Assembly (NCBI RefSeq): GCF_000717595.1
Contig: NZ_JNZO01000057.1
Span: 1 to 19,228 of the forward strand
Length of the DNA stretch: 19,228 bases
Reading direction: 5' to 3'
DNA from: Streptomyces flavochromogenes
GTDB taxonomy: Bacteria > Actinomycetota > Actinomycetes > Streptomycetales > Streptomycetaceae
Shown here: positions 8,011-15,408 of the stretch, one piece after another
Layout of the letters: every line of letters starts with the position of its first letter
Position numbering within the stretch: the first letter of the stretch is position 1
The notes under the pieces: model-generated
What the model saw: the letters and a program-made list of their open reading frames with translations, nothing else
What the model was told of the DNA's origin: nothing
Databases searched by the model: none
Made by a program: the position numbers and the translations under genes

Positions 8011-8048
8011 TGGCCGATCGTGCTCAGCGCCGAGAGCACGATCGGCCA
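8011..8048. terminator. Strong hairpin terminator after the WXG operon
   Basis: Perfect 15-bp stem, TGGCCGATCGTGCTC (8011-8025) with its complement (8034-8048), and an 8-nt loop; no T-tract, as usual in Streptomyces. It begins 33 bp after the stop of the third gene. A weaker 6-bp stem (7974-7979 with 7988-7993) overlaps that stop codon. Confidence 0.8.
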
Positions 8049-8064
8049 CGGCACGGGCCGCACA

Positions 8065-8160
8065 CGGTGGCCGACCTGGTCGGACGGCTGGGGGATGACA
8101 GCTCGGATCCCGCATCGGCGGAGGTGGTTCCGGATCGCGCGGGATGAGCGCGACGAGAAG
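8065..8160 (-). pseudogene. Short transposase fragment (IS5-type)
   Basis: About 30 residues on the minus strand, SSRAIRNHLRRCGIRAVIPQ followed by PSDQVGHR, match the conserved central segment (after the second catalytic Asp) of IS5-type transposases. Nothing recognisable flanks it on either side, so it is a scrap left by deletion, wedged between two terminator hairpins. Confidence 0.55.
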
Positions 8161-8206
8161 CTGAACGCGACAGGGCAGCCTGCGTCCGGAGCCGTGCACC
8201 TCAAGC

Positions 8207-8230
8207 GGCCTGGCCATCGATGGTCAGGCC
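8207..8230. terminator. Hairpin, probable terminator of the M15-like peptidase gene
   Basis: Arms GGCCTGGCCAT (8207-8217) and ATGGTCAGGCC (8220-8230) pair with a single mismatch. It lies 85 bp beyond the stop of the minus-strand gene ending at 8315 and would end its transcript. Confidence 0.5.
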
Positions 8231-8314
8231 CCCGCAGCCGCCTGCAAGCCTTCCTCGTGGGTCCAACCTTTCACCGTGGGCGTCTCCCGCTGGGCACCCG
8301 ATGTTCCCGGCGAG

Positions 8315-8896
8315 CTACCACTGGCAGTGCACGTGAGTGTCGTGGTCCTTGTCGCCAGGCCCGAGGACCAGGGTGGCACCGAGGCTGCGGCATGCCTTCA
8401 TGAGCCCGCGGTGATCAGCCCTCTTGCCTACATGACGGCCGTTGATCCAGGCCACGTCGACTGCGCGGCCCGCATAGTGCTTGGAGGTGCGGCTGTGCCT
8501 TCCTCCGACGAGCTCGGAAATCTCGATCTTGTAGTGGTACTTGGTGTTGAGCTTCAGGATGCCGTTGAGCATCCGCTTGTCGAGTGCGACCCGCGCGCCC
8601 TTCTTGTGGCCCCAGGGGCTGGTCTTGGCCCGGTGCTCGTTGGAGACGTCGACCAGGTTCTGCCGGGGGAGGGACGCCTTGTCGGTACCGCCCACGTGCG
8701 CCTTGGCGTAGGTGATGCCCTTGGTGTTCAAGATCGCACGGGCCAGCCGGGTCGGTTCGCTTGCGACCTTCGGAGCAGCGTGGTGACGGCCGGATTCTGC
8801 GTGCTTGCCGGGGGAGGGGTCGGCTGTCGCGGCCGGTCCGGCGGCGAGGGCGGTGGCCGAGGCCGTCGCGGCGACGCAAAGAGCGAGACGGTTCAT
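8315..8896 (-). CDS. Secreted zinc peptidase-like protein, M15 family type
   Basis: A 193-aa exported protein. The start is ATG 8896, chosen because GAGGA at 8903-8907 gives ideal spacing and because it begins a Sec signal (MNRLALCVAATASATALAAG, cleavage likely near AATADPSPG). The mature part carries the M15 zinc signature: SKHYAGRAVDV (H140, D147) and the C-terminal DTHVHCQW (H188, H190), as in Streptomyces albus G-type zinc D-Ala-D-Ala carboxypeptidases. The GxExW-H arrangement of VanX is not present. A role in trimming peptidoglycan stem peptides outside the cell is inferred from the family. The gene is monocistronic with no partner. The region upstream holds a 12-bp palindrome. It is otherwise normal in length and composition; the activity itself is untested. 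Confidence 0.8.
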   Translation of the reverse strand: MNRLALCVAATASATALAAGPAATADPSPGKHAESGRHHAAPKVASEPTRLARAILNTKGITYAKAHVGGTDKASLPRQNLVDVSNEHRAKTSPWGHKKGARVALDKRMLNGILKLNTKYHYKIEISELVGGRHSRTSKHYAGRAVDVAWINGRHVGKRADHRGLMKACRSLGATLVLGPGDKDHDTHVHCQW

Positions 8897-8979
8897 CAGG
8901 GTCCTCGTTTCTTGGGCGATAGAACGATCAAGAGGAGAGCAGGTGGCCGGGCAGTCTCCGCCGGTCTGAGGGGTTTCCC

Positions 8980-8991
8980 ACCCGATCGGGT
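8980..8991. promoter_or_regulatory. 12-bp palindrome upstream of the secreted peptidase
   Basis: ACCCGATCGGGT is a perfect 12-bp palindrome 84 bp upstream of the peptidase start. It may be a regulator site; no flanking -10/-35 pair is clear, and in GC-rich DNA such a site can arise by chance. I looked for the conserved core of a c-di-AMP riboswitch, common before actinobacterial wall hydrolases, and did not find it. Confidence 0.25.
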
Positions 8992-9189
8992 ACCTCGACG
9001 TCAATCGGGGGAGCGACACGCTCACCTCAAACCGGTGACTGGGAAAGGCCCACCCCGCCGTTCTCACGGGACCGGTACAAGAAGACCCGCGTATGGCCCT
9101 ACCGCTCGGAGATCCAGATGATCTTGTGGGTGCTTGGGGCGGCACGGCAGCATGGGCGAGATCCCCAGCACTTCGTCGACGGGATTGCC

Positions 9190-9632
9190 GACCTGGATGT
9201 TCACACTGTGCGCACGAAGATCATCCGCGAGAACCCAGCGGTTGCAGTGGAAGACCTGGCGGTCAAGGGCCTCGCCCGCACCCGCATGGCCAAGTCCGTA
9301 CACGACGCCGGATGGTCGGCGTTCACCGCGATGCTGGAATACAAGGCCGCCCTGCACGGCCGGGCCTTCCACCGCATCGGTCGGTTCGAGCCGACATCTC
9401 AGGTTTGCTCGGCCCGCGGCCTCAAGGACGGGCCCAAGCCCCTGTATATCCGAATATCCGATCGTGGATGTGCGGGGCCTGCGGGGCCGTCCTGGACCGG
9501 GACATCAATGCGGCGGTCGACGTCGCCAAGACCGCCGGACTGGCGTTATCAGCCCGCGGAGCGTGGGTAAGGCCGGGACTCGTCCCGGCACCGCGTGAAC
9601 AAACAGGACCCCACCGAAGCCCCAGCCGGTGA
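9190..9632 (+). pseudogene. tnpB: IS200/IS605-type tnpB, C-terminal remnant
   Basis: Remnant of TnpB, the RNA-guided nuclease of IS605-type elements. The readable part starts near TVRTKIIRENPAVAVEDLAV, which includes the RuvC motif II Glu. It continues with MAKSVHDAGWSAFTAMLEYK and FEPTSQVCSARG, changes frame at about 9441-9455, and resumes as WMCGACGAVLDRDINAA (zinc finger second half and RuvC motif III Asp), ending at the stop at 9630-9632. The N-terminal half, including the first RuvC Asp, is missing. In the zinc finger the second cysteine is Arg (CGC at 9415-9417 where TGC is expected). Truncation, frameshift and lost zinc ligand make it inactive. The right-end hairpin of the element survives just downstream. 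No tnpA is visible. Confidence 0.85.
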
Positions 9633-9653
9633 CCACCGGCAGGCAGGCGGGAA

Positions 9654-9675
9654 TCTCCGTCCTTCAGGGCGGAGA
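9654..9675 (+). ncRNA. IS605-type right-end hairpin (3' part of an omega/reRNA scaffold)
   Basis: A 9-bp stem with one G-U pair and a TTCA loop: TCTCCGTCC (9654-9662) with GGGCGGAGA (9667-9675), followed by GGATGTCAAG. This motif ends IS605-type elements of Streptomyces and in active elements forms the 3' end of the guide RNA scaffold, with the guide taken from flanking DNA. The element boundary is therefore probably at about 9684. Expression is not known. Confidence 0.6.
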
Positions 9676-9854
9676 GGATGTCAAGATCTCTCGTCCTCAT
9701 CAGGCACCGCACGTGCCCGCGGCCAACAGTGCCCTTTGCGGGTGATCCCCGCGACGCGCTGAGCCGAGGGCCTGCGGCTCGCAGGAATCGGCTTGCGGCT
9801 CGGAGCCGGCTCCGTGCAGATTACTCTGCGCATCCGGCGGAAGGGTGGGGAACG

Positions 9855-10139
9855 GTGACTCCAGGCGAGCTGCGGGCAAACGGCGAGGGGAAAGGCGAGG
9901 ATGAGATTCACGAGCGCTGGTTGCGGCTGCTCAACCGCTCCACCGGGGACCGCGGCTACCGGGATGAGTGGTTCGATGAGCAGTGCGGAGGATGCAGGTT
10001 CTGGATCGCGTTGAGCGGCGAGCTGGGTCTGGACTGGGGGGTGTGCATCCGCGCCGGCTCGCCGTTCGACGGGCAGGTGCGTTTCGAGCACGACGGCTGC
10101 GAACGCTTTGTCGCCCGAGCCGACGGGACCTTCGGCTGA
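9855..10139 (+). CDS. Small DUF3027-type protein
   Basis: A 94-aa soluble protein. GTG 9855 is chosen because GGAAGGG lies about 10 bp upstream and the sequence before it is not protein-like. After a polar N-terminus (TPGELRANGEGKGEDEIHER) it carries the signature CGGCRFWIALSGELGLDWGV, then a third Cys, SPFDGQVRFEHDGCERFV, that is, C-x2-C, C and C, which suggests a zinc-binding fold. The family is widespread in actinobacteria, but its function is unknown to me. It sits alone between two decayed insertion sequences and has no downstream partner. The short length compared with longer DUF3027 proteins is common for the single-domain form. Confidence 0.75.
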   Translation: MTPGELRANGEGKGEDEIHERWLRLLNRSTGDRGYRDEWFDEQCGGCRFWIALSGELGLDWGVCIRAGSPFDGQVRFEHDGCERFVARADGTFG

Positions 10140-10525
10140 AGACGTTTCGGAGTCGCCGTTTCGCAGGGTTGCCGCGGACTCCGCAGCGCCCCTCGCACCT
10201 TGACTCGGAACTCGCAGGGTCCACCTTGTCGTGCGCAGAGTTGAGGTCAGTGCCGCGCAGGGTTCTGTGAGTGCCTCGGCGAGGCCTCAGGCCCGGGTCC
10301 GGTGCAGAATTCCCGGATGGTCCGTCGCCGCTGCCGGATGGGACGGAGCTCCTTGCCAGCCGCGCGTTGCTGGTTGTGCGCGTCGCACAGCTTGTTGGAC
10401 CGCCTCCGCGCAAGCATCCGTGACCTCATAGCAGCTTGGCCACCAGCCTCTTCACTGTTTCGTCCGTCTGCCTGGGCCGCACACGCTGTTCCACTACGCC
10501 TCGTACGAAGGACGGCAGAACAGGC
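10140..10525. other. Non-coding stretch between the DUF3027 gene and the IS110 remnant
   Basis: No gene recognised. A small hairpin GCCTC-GGC-GAGGC is at about 10,271-10,283. The right portion (roughly 10,260-10,525) is probably the left end of the IS110 element, the place where IS110-group elements encode their bridge RNA. I could not identify a convincing bridge-RNA fold or target-matching loops by eye. Confidence 0.4.
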
Positions 10526-11510
10526 ATGAGTGCACCCGGAATAGCGGTGATCGGCGGAATCGACACCCATACGGACATGCACCAAGCCGCAGTGATCGAC
10601 TCGGTCGGCCGCCACCTGGACACGCAGTCGTTCGAGACGACGGCGGCCGGCTCCGCACAGCTGCTGGTCTGGCTCCGTGCCCGGGGCGACGCCATCGCGG
10701 TCGGAATGGAGGACGCCGGAGCCTACGGCGCTTAGCTTGCCCGGTTCCTGACTGCGAACGGCATCACGGCCGTCGAGGTCGACCGCCCGGACCGCAGAGC
10801 CAGGCGGGCCCACGGAAGTCTGATCCGGTCGATGCCTGTGCTGCGGCTACTGCCGTCCTCTCCGGCCGCGCGAGTGGAACGCCAAAGAGCCGCAACGGGA
10901 TCGTGGAAGCCATCCGCGCGCTGCGCGAGGTACGCCAGAGCGCGGTCAACCTCGCACGCAGACCATCACCTGATCCGCTCTGTGACGGTCACCGCGCCTC
11001 TGACCTGCGGGAGAAGCTGCGGGAACTACCCACCGCCGTGCTCATCGCCACCCTCGCCCGGACCCGGCCCATCGGGGACTTTGGCCGACCCCGCCTTGGC
11101 GACCAAGACGGCCCTGCGCCGTCTCGCACGCCGCTACCGGTTCCTTCAGCAGGAGATCAAGGAGGCCGAGGCCGACCTCGCCCCTCTCGTGTCCCGGGTG
11201 GCTCCCCGCCTCGTCGCGCTGCCCGGAATGGGCATCGAGACGGCCGGACAGCTGCTGATCACCGCAGGCGACAACCCCACGGGCTCAGATCCGAAGCATC
11301 ATTCGCGCACCTGTGCGCGGCCGCCCTGATCCGCGCTTCCCCAGGCCGCACCAACGGCCACCGCATCAACCGCGGCGGATACCGGCACGCCAACAGCGCT
11401 CTCTACACCATCGTTCGTCCTTTTCGCGTGCAATGCGACTCACGGGCCAGGGATTACGTCGCCAGGTGCACGGCCGAGGGCATGTCTGCCAAAGACGTCG
11501 TGAGCACGCC
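10526..11510 (+). pseudogene. IS110-family transposase, multiply broken
   Basis: DEDD-type (RuvC-like) recombinase of the IS110 family. The start ATG 10526 begins MSAPGIAVIGGIDTHTDMHQ with the first catalytic Asp. The frame stops at TAG 10733-10735, where related proteins have Glu (GAG to TAG), and would otherwise read on as LARFLTANGITAVEVDRPDR. A base is lost near 10,816 before SDPVDACAAATAVLSGRASG. Further frame changes occur at about 11,080 (into LADPALATKTALRRLARRYR) and about 11,280 (into LRSEASFAHLCAAALIRASP). The Tnp_IS116/110 C-terminal motif ALPGMGIETAGQLLITAGDN is preserved, and the end is RDYVARCTAEGMSAKDVV. With one nonsense codon and at least three frameshifts it is inactive. 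Confidence 0.87.
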
Positions 11511-11538
11511 GGAGCCGGCCGCGGTCGCGTGCTCACGA
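11498..11538. repeat. 12-bp inverted repeat at the 3' end of the IS110 remnant
   Basis: Perfect arms TCGTGAGCACGC (11498-11509) and GCGTGCTCACGA (11527-11538) with a 17-nt GC-rich loop. It overlaps the last readable transposase codons, so it may be a terminator formed where the element ends. The 11539-11797 region beyond it has no recognisable gene. Confidence 0.6.
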
Positions 11539-11797
11539 GGACGGGTGGCCCTGGGGCTGGTGGTCCGACCGCTGGATCGGGACGGCTGTGGGCGGCGCGC
11601 TCGCCGCGCCCTCCCGGGGATCGGCGGCTACGTCCTGACCCGCGGGCACGGGTCGCCCAGGCCGGGTCCCCTCGGCGGCCTGGCGCCCCGCCCAGGCCGT
11701 CGGCTCCGTTTTCGGTGGAGGCTGTTGAGCGGTCCAGGATGCCGTATCCGCTGAGCGTCTGGTTGCGGTTGGTGTCGTGCTGTCGGAGTCAAGCTGG

Positions 11798-12745
11798 TCA
11801 GCCCGCTGTCCATGGGCGGAGTTTCTCGGGGTTGCGCACTGCCCAGATGTGCGTGATCCGGTCGTCCGTGACGTCGAACGCGTACACGGCCACGGTGACA
11901 CCTTCGTGTTCGATCACCAGTCCGGCCCGGCCGTTGACCGTGCGCTCTAGGACCGTCAGGCCGCCGGACGTCAGGACGGCGAGGTTGGTGAGGTAGCGGG
12001 CGATCCCTTCGCCGCCCTCAATAGGGTGGAGCGCGGCGGCGACGACGCCGCCGCCGTCCGCCGTGAACTTTGCTCCGGGGGCGAGGAGTCCGACGAGGGC
12101 GTTGATGTCCTGCGTGTCCCACGCCTGCTTGAAGTCCCTGACCAGGAGCGCCTGGTGGGCTGCCGGGGCCGCAGGGGGCCGGGAGGTGCGGACGCGACGC
12201 CGGGCGGAGGAGGCCAGTTCGCGGCAGGCCGCCGGGGTGCGGCCGGTGATCCCGGCGATCTCGGCGAACGGGTATCCGAAGACATCGTGCAGGATGAGCG
12301 CGACGCGCTGATTCGGGGTCATGGATTCGAGGGCGACGAGAAATGCCATGCTCACCGACTCGTCGAGCGTGACCCGGTCGGCAGGGTCCGCAGGATCGGT
12401 CGCTGCGGTGCCTGAGCGCCCGCTGATCCAGTCGGTCCGCTCGGGCAGCGGCTCTGGGATCCATTCGCCCACGTAACGCTCGCGCCGGACCCGCGCCGAG
12501 CCGAGGAGGTCCAGACACACGCGGGTGGCGACCGTCGTCAGCCAGGCGCCGGGGGACTGGATGGCGTCCTGCTGCTGTCGGGACATGGCGTACCAGCGGG
12601 TGTAGGTCTCCTGGACGGCGTCCTCGGCCTCGGCCAGGGAACCGAGGAGCCGGTAGGCAAGAGCGATCAGCCGCCGCCGCTCGCTGATGATCGCGTCCAA
12701 GCCCGCGTCGGACTCGTCGTGCCGTGATTTCGCGTGATCGGTCAT
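11798..12745 (-). CDS. ECF sigma factor, ECF41 (SigJ-like) group
   Basis: A 315-aa RNA polymerase sigma factor. Sigma region 2 is at about 24-90 (IALAYRLLGSLAEAEDAVQE) and region 4 at about 130-185 (MTPNQRVALILHDVFGYPFA, then EIAGITGRTPAACRELAS). A C-terminal NTF2/SnoaL-like domain covers about 200-315. Group hallmarks of ECF41 are present: WIPEP at 95-99 in the linker, DGGG at 230-233, and NPEKL at 305-309. In this group the C-terminal domain replaces a separate anti-sigma factor and modulates activity in place; there is indeed no anti-sigma gene nearby. ATG 12745 has GGGAG upstream. It is divergent from an FMN reductase gene, in keeping with ECF41 factors neighbouring a single oxidoreductase-type target. 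Confidence 0.9.
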   Translation of the reverse strand: MTDHAKSRHDESDAGLDAIISERRRLIALAYRLLGSLAEAEDAVQETYTRWYAMSRQQQDAIQSPGAWLTTVATRVCLDLLGSARVRRERYVGEWIPEPLPERTDWISGRSGTAATDPADPADRVTLDESVSMAFLVALESMTPNQRVALILHDVFGYPFAEIAGITGRTPAACRELASSARRRVRTSRPPAAPAAHQALLVRDFKQAWDTQDINALVGLLAPGAKFTADGGGVVAAALHPIEGGEGIARYLTNLAVLTSGGLTVLERTVNGRAGLVIEHEGVTVAVYAFDVTDDRITHIWAVRNPEKLRPWTAG

Positions 12746-12808
12746 GGTTCCGGTGGCTCCCTGGTCTCGGATCGTCCCTCGGCGGTCCGACGAGACAGCC
12801 CGTCCGAT

Positions 12809-12835
12809 TGTCAGGTGTCGACTCTCCCTGACGTT
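12809..12835 (+). promoter_or_regulatory. Candidate ECF41-dependent promoter / dyad
   Basis: TGTCAGG (12809-12815), 16 bp, then CGTT (12832-12835) resembles the ECF41 consensus (TGTCACA, about 16 bp, CGTC) with three mismatches and points at the oxidoreductase gene. The same stretch holds a dyad, GTCAGG (12810-12815) with CCTGAC (12827-12832). It would give a leader of about 70 nt. Confidence 0.35.
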
Positions 12836-12913
12836 CCGCGGTGTTGTGTCGTCGTACCGCTCAGAGACGCCACCGGCCCGGAGAACCCGGGTGGGACACC
12901 TCAGGAGACAGCG

Positions 12914-13903
12914 ATGACAAGGATCGGAATACTCATCGGCAGTACCCGCCCCGGCCGCAAGGGCGACCAGGTCGCCCGGTGGGTCCACGAGCGGGCGGCC
13001 CGCCGCGGCGACGCCGCATTCGAGGTGATCGACCTGCTCGACCACCCGCTGCCGCATCTGGACGAGCCGCTGCCCGCGCTCGCTGGGCGGTACCAGCACG
13101 GGCACACCCGGACATGGGCTGACACCATTGCCCGCTTCGACGGATTCGTTATGGTCACCCCCGAGTACAACGCCTCCATCCCCGGCGTGCTCAAGAACGC
13201 GATCGACTACCTGTACGCGGAGTGGACCCACAAGGCCGTTGGGTTCGTCTCCTACGGCGCTGGCGGCGGCGCCCATGCGGCCCGGCAGCTGCGGGCGCTG
13301 TGTGAGCTCCTCCAGATGGGGGCAGTGACCCCGCAGGTCTCGCTGTCCCTGCACACCGACTTCGAGGACCACGCGACACTCAAGCCGGGCGCCCACCACG
13401 TCAGCGCCCTCGACACACTGCTGGATCATGTTGTCACCCAGAGCACGGAAGGAAGGACAGCCACTGCGACGCAGCGCGAGACGGACGAAGTCGCGATCCG
13501 ACGCCACATCGGCGGAATCATCGACGCGATCCAGGCCAAGGACCTCGAGGGTCTGAGGCGGTTCTATTCGACGGATGTCGTGTCCTTCGACATCGATCCG
13601 CCGCTACAGCACGCGGGGATCGACGAGAAACTCAAGAACTGGGCGAACGTGTTCACGTTCTTCCAGGAGGTGACCTACGAGGTGCGTGACCTGATGCCCA
13701 CGGTGGGCGAAGACGTGGCGTTCGCACACGGCTTCGGCCGCCTCGGCGGCACGCTGCCCGACGGGACGGCGGCGGGCGGCATGTGGGTCCGGGTCACCTT
13801 CTGCTTCCGGAAGATCGAAGGCGAATGGCTGATCACGCACGACCAGGTCTCCGTGCCGCTGGACATCCTGGGCGGCAAGGGGGTCGTCGACCTCGAACCG
13901 TAA
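12914..13903 (+). CDS. NADPH-dependent FMN reductase fused to an NTF2/SnoaL-like domain
   Basis: A 329-aa cytoplasmic protein with two domains. Residues 1 to about 180 are a flavodoxin-like FMN reductase: phosphate-binding GSTRPGRKG (9-17) and the conserved PEYNASIPGVLKNAIDYLY (83-101). Residues about 190-325 are an NTF2-like domain of the ketosteroid-isomerase/SnoaL kind (IDAIQAKDLEGLRRFYSTDV, later VRVTFCFRKIEGEWLITHDQ). The usual reductase is about 180-190 aa, so this is a fusion, joined by a short Thr/Glu linker with no sign of an internal start. ATG 12914 has AGGAG at 12903-12907. It is divergent from the ECF41 sigma factor and is its likely target. Probable role: flavin- or quinone-dependent reduction of a small organic substrate under stress; substrate unknown. 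Confidence 0.87.
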   Translation: MTRIGILIGSTRPGRKGDQVARWVHERAARRGDAAFEVIDLLDHPLPHLDEPLPALAGRYQHGHTRTWADTIARFDGFVMVTPEYNASIPGVLKNAIDYLYAEWTHKAVGFVSYGAGGGAHAARQLRALCELLQMGAVTPQVSLSLHTDFEDHATLKPGAHHVSALDTLLDHVVTQSTEGRTATATQRETDEVAIRRHIGGIIDAIQAKDLEGLRRFYSTDVVSFDIDPPLQHAGIDEKLKNWANVFTFFQEVTYEVRDLMPTVGEDVAFAHGFGRLGGTLPDGTAAGGMWVRVTFCFRKIEGEWLITHDQVSVPLDILGGKGVVDLEP

Positions 13904-15408
13904 CGTTATCATCCTGCGTTGCTTCAGTGGCCGGGGAGTCCAGGACGCTATCGCGGACATGGGTGGGGGGCCTTGCCCTCAGGACCGGGCCTTGTTCGCG
14001 GCCATCCGTCAAAGACCGTCGAAGGCTTGCTGCGACGGGCATCGCTGGTAGACGAAGCCTCTGCCCCAGCTTGGACATCCCCACCACTGCCTGCGAAGCC
14101 GGGTTCCCTTCGACGGGTCCATTGCTTTCCACAGCCCGCGACAACCTGATGTGACCCGTCGGAGGCGCTGCCCGCGTCCGAGGGAAGGGCATGGTCAGCG
14201 GGGATCCCACTCGCTGAGGATTTGTGTTGCAGGCCCTCCGAAGCGCACGGGAACTATCCCTGGGCGAAGCGCGAACGCAGGCGACGGAACTCGCCCATAC
14301 CGGTCTCACCGGCACGCTCGTAGAGATGGAGATCCTGGCGGCGCACCCTTCGGAGACGAGCCATCGCGGCGAGCCTTGAACCAGCGGCTTGACCGCGTCT
14401 GGAACAGCACTTGCTGCGGCATGGCTCCGGGATTGGTCTTCTCCCGCAGCAGTTGTGGGAATGAGCAACGCGACACAGAGGGGCTCAGCCGCCTGGACCG
14501 CTCGCACGTCCGGGAGAGGCGGCCTCGGCCCTTGGTCTCGATGGTGGGTCGTCGGTGGCGGACGCTGCGAGGAACGCCACGTCCTGGCCGCACTGCCGAA
14601 GGAACGGTGATGCCGGCGGGCCCGGCCTCCATGCGGGCAGGGCCTGCGGAGTGCGCCTCGGGGGTGGGCCCGCTGCCCAGCGGCTCGTGCAGGGTCCAGA
14701 CCTTCTTCAGGCACGCGAACAGACTCCAGGATGCGCTTTGAGCTTCCGTCTGAGCCCATGCCCCACTCAGAAGATCGAACCCGGGCGGAAGCCGCCCGAG
14801 GCTTTGACGAAGAACATCCTTCCGGCCAGGAGCCCAGTTGGGTCACGCAGCGTTCTGATTCAGGCCTCGGCCGCCCGGGCCGTGCCGCCACCTCACTAGC
14901 GTTCGTGACACCAGCGCGCCGTGCGGGTCTTGATCTTGTGTCGGAGCTGCGAGAGCTCGCAGGGAGCAGGAGGTCAGTGTGCGACGGGCTCCCGCCGCGA
15001 ACTTGTCGAGTCAGACACAGAGGTGGGGATGGAGGGCCGGGCCGGCTCGTGCTGAGCGCGGTCCTCGGTCGGGCCTCGCGGGCGAGAGCCGCTCCAGGCG
15101 TCCACTGGAGCGGCTCGACCAGGCACCCCCGCCGGGACGCAGCCCGGCTCAAGGGGTGCTCCTCTGGTGGGGGGACCCCGTCTTGGAGCCGAATTGGAAA
15201 CGCTCCGGTGCCACTCACCCGGACCCCGGACAACCTGCAGACTCCCAGTCGCCACCAATCTTGTTCCCGACGGCAGCGCCAAGACCTGGGGGAGTGCCTG
15301 TGTGACGTGATCGTCCTCGGCGCCGGCTCCTGACGGACCCGCGTTCGCACTCGTGGGCGGTGACGGGCGGGCGAAGGGGCGGTGTCGGAGCTGGGTGCTT
15401 GGCCGCGT
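13904..15408. other. 1.5-kb region without a recognisable gene
   Basis: Long open frames exist on both strands, including one of about 505 codons on the minus strand (15350-13833), but their translations are Arg/Pro/Ser-rich, contain no motif I know, and that minus frame overlaps the end of the reductase gene antisense, as expected of GC-rich DNA. Two items are visible: a possible 51-codon frame at 14224-14379 and a strong hairpin at 15086-15116. Near 15305-15335 the peptide CDVIVLGAGS, ending at a stop, resembles the first strand and Gly-rich loop of FAD/NAD oxidoreductases, perhaps a truncated relic. Confidence 0.6.
15086..15116. terminator. 12-bp perfect hairpin in the gene-free region
   Basis: GAGCCGCTCCAG (15086-15097) pairs perfectly with CTGGAGCGGCTC (15105-15116) around a 7-nt loop. 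It stands about 290 bp beyond the stop of the minus-strand oxidoreductase gene and could end its transcript, but it has no close gene; it may instead be left from a deleted one. Confidence 0.5.

Noticed and set aside
8276..9121. Plus-strand 281-codon frame over the peptidase gene
   Set aside because: Antisense shadow of a gene with signal peptide, ribosome site and zinc-peptidase motifs.
8897..9145. c-di-AMP (ydaO-type) riboswitch upstream of the secreted peptidase
   Set aside because: The conserved core, including a GACAGCTAACC-like segment, is absent; only a 12-bp palindrome is visible.
13833..15350. 505-codon minus-strand open frame
   Set aside because: Arg/Pro/Ser-rich, no motif, no ribosome site, and antisense to the end of the reductase gene; long empty frames are expected in DNA of this GC content.
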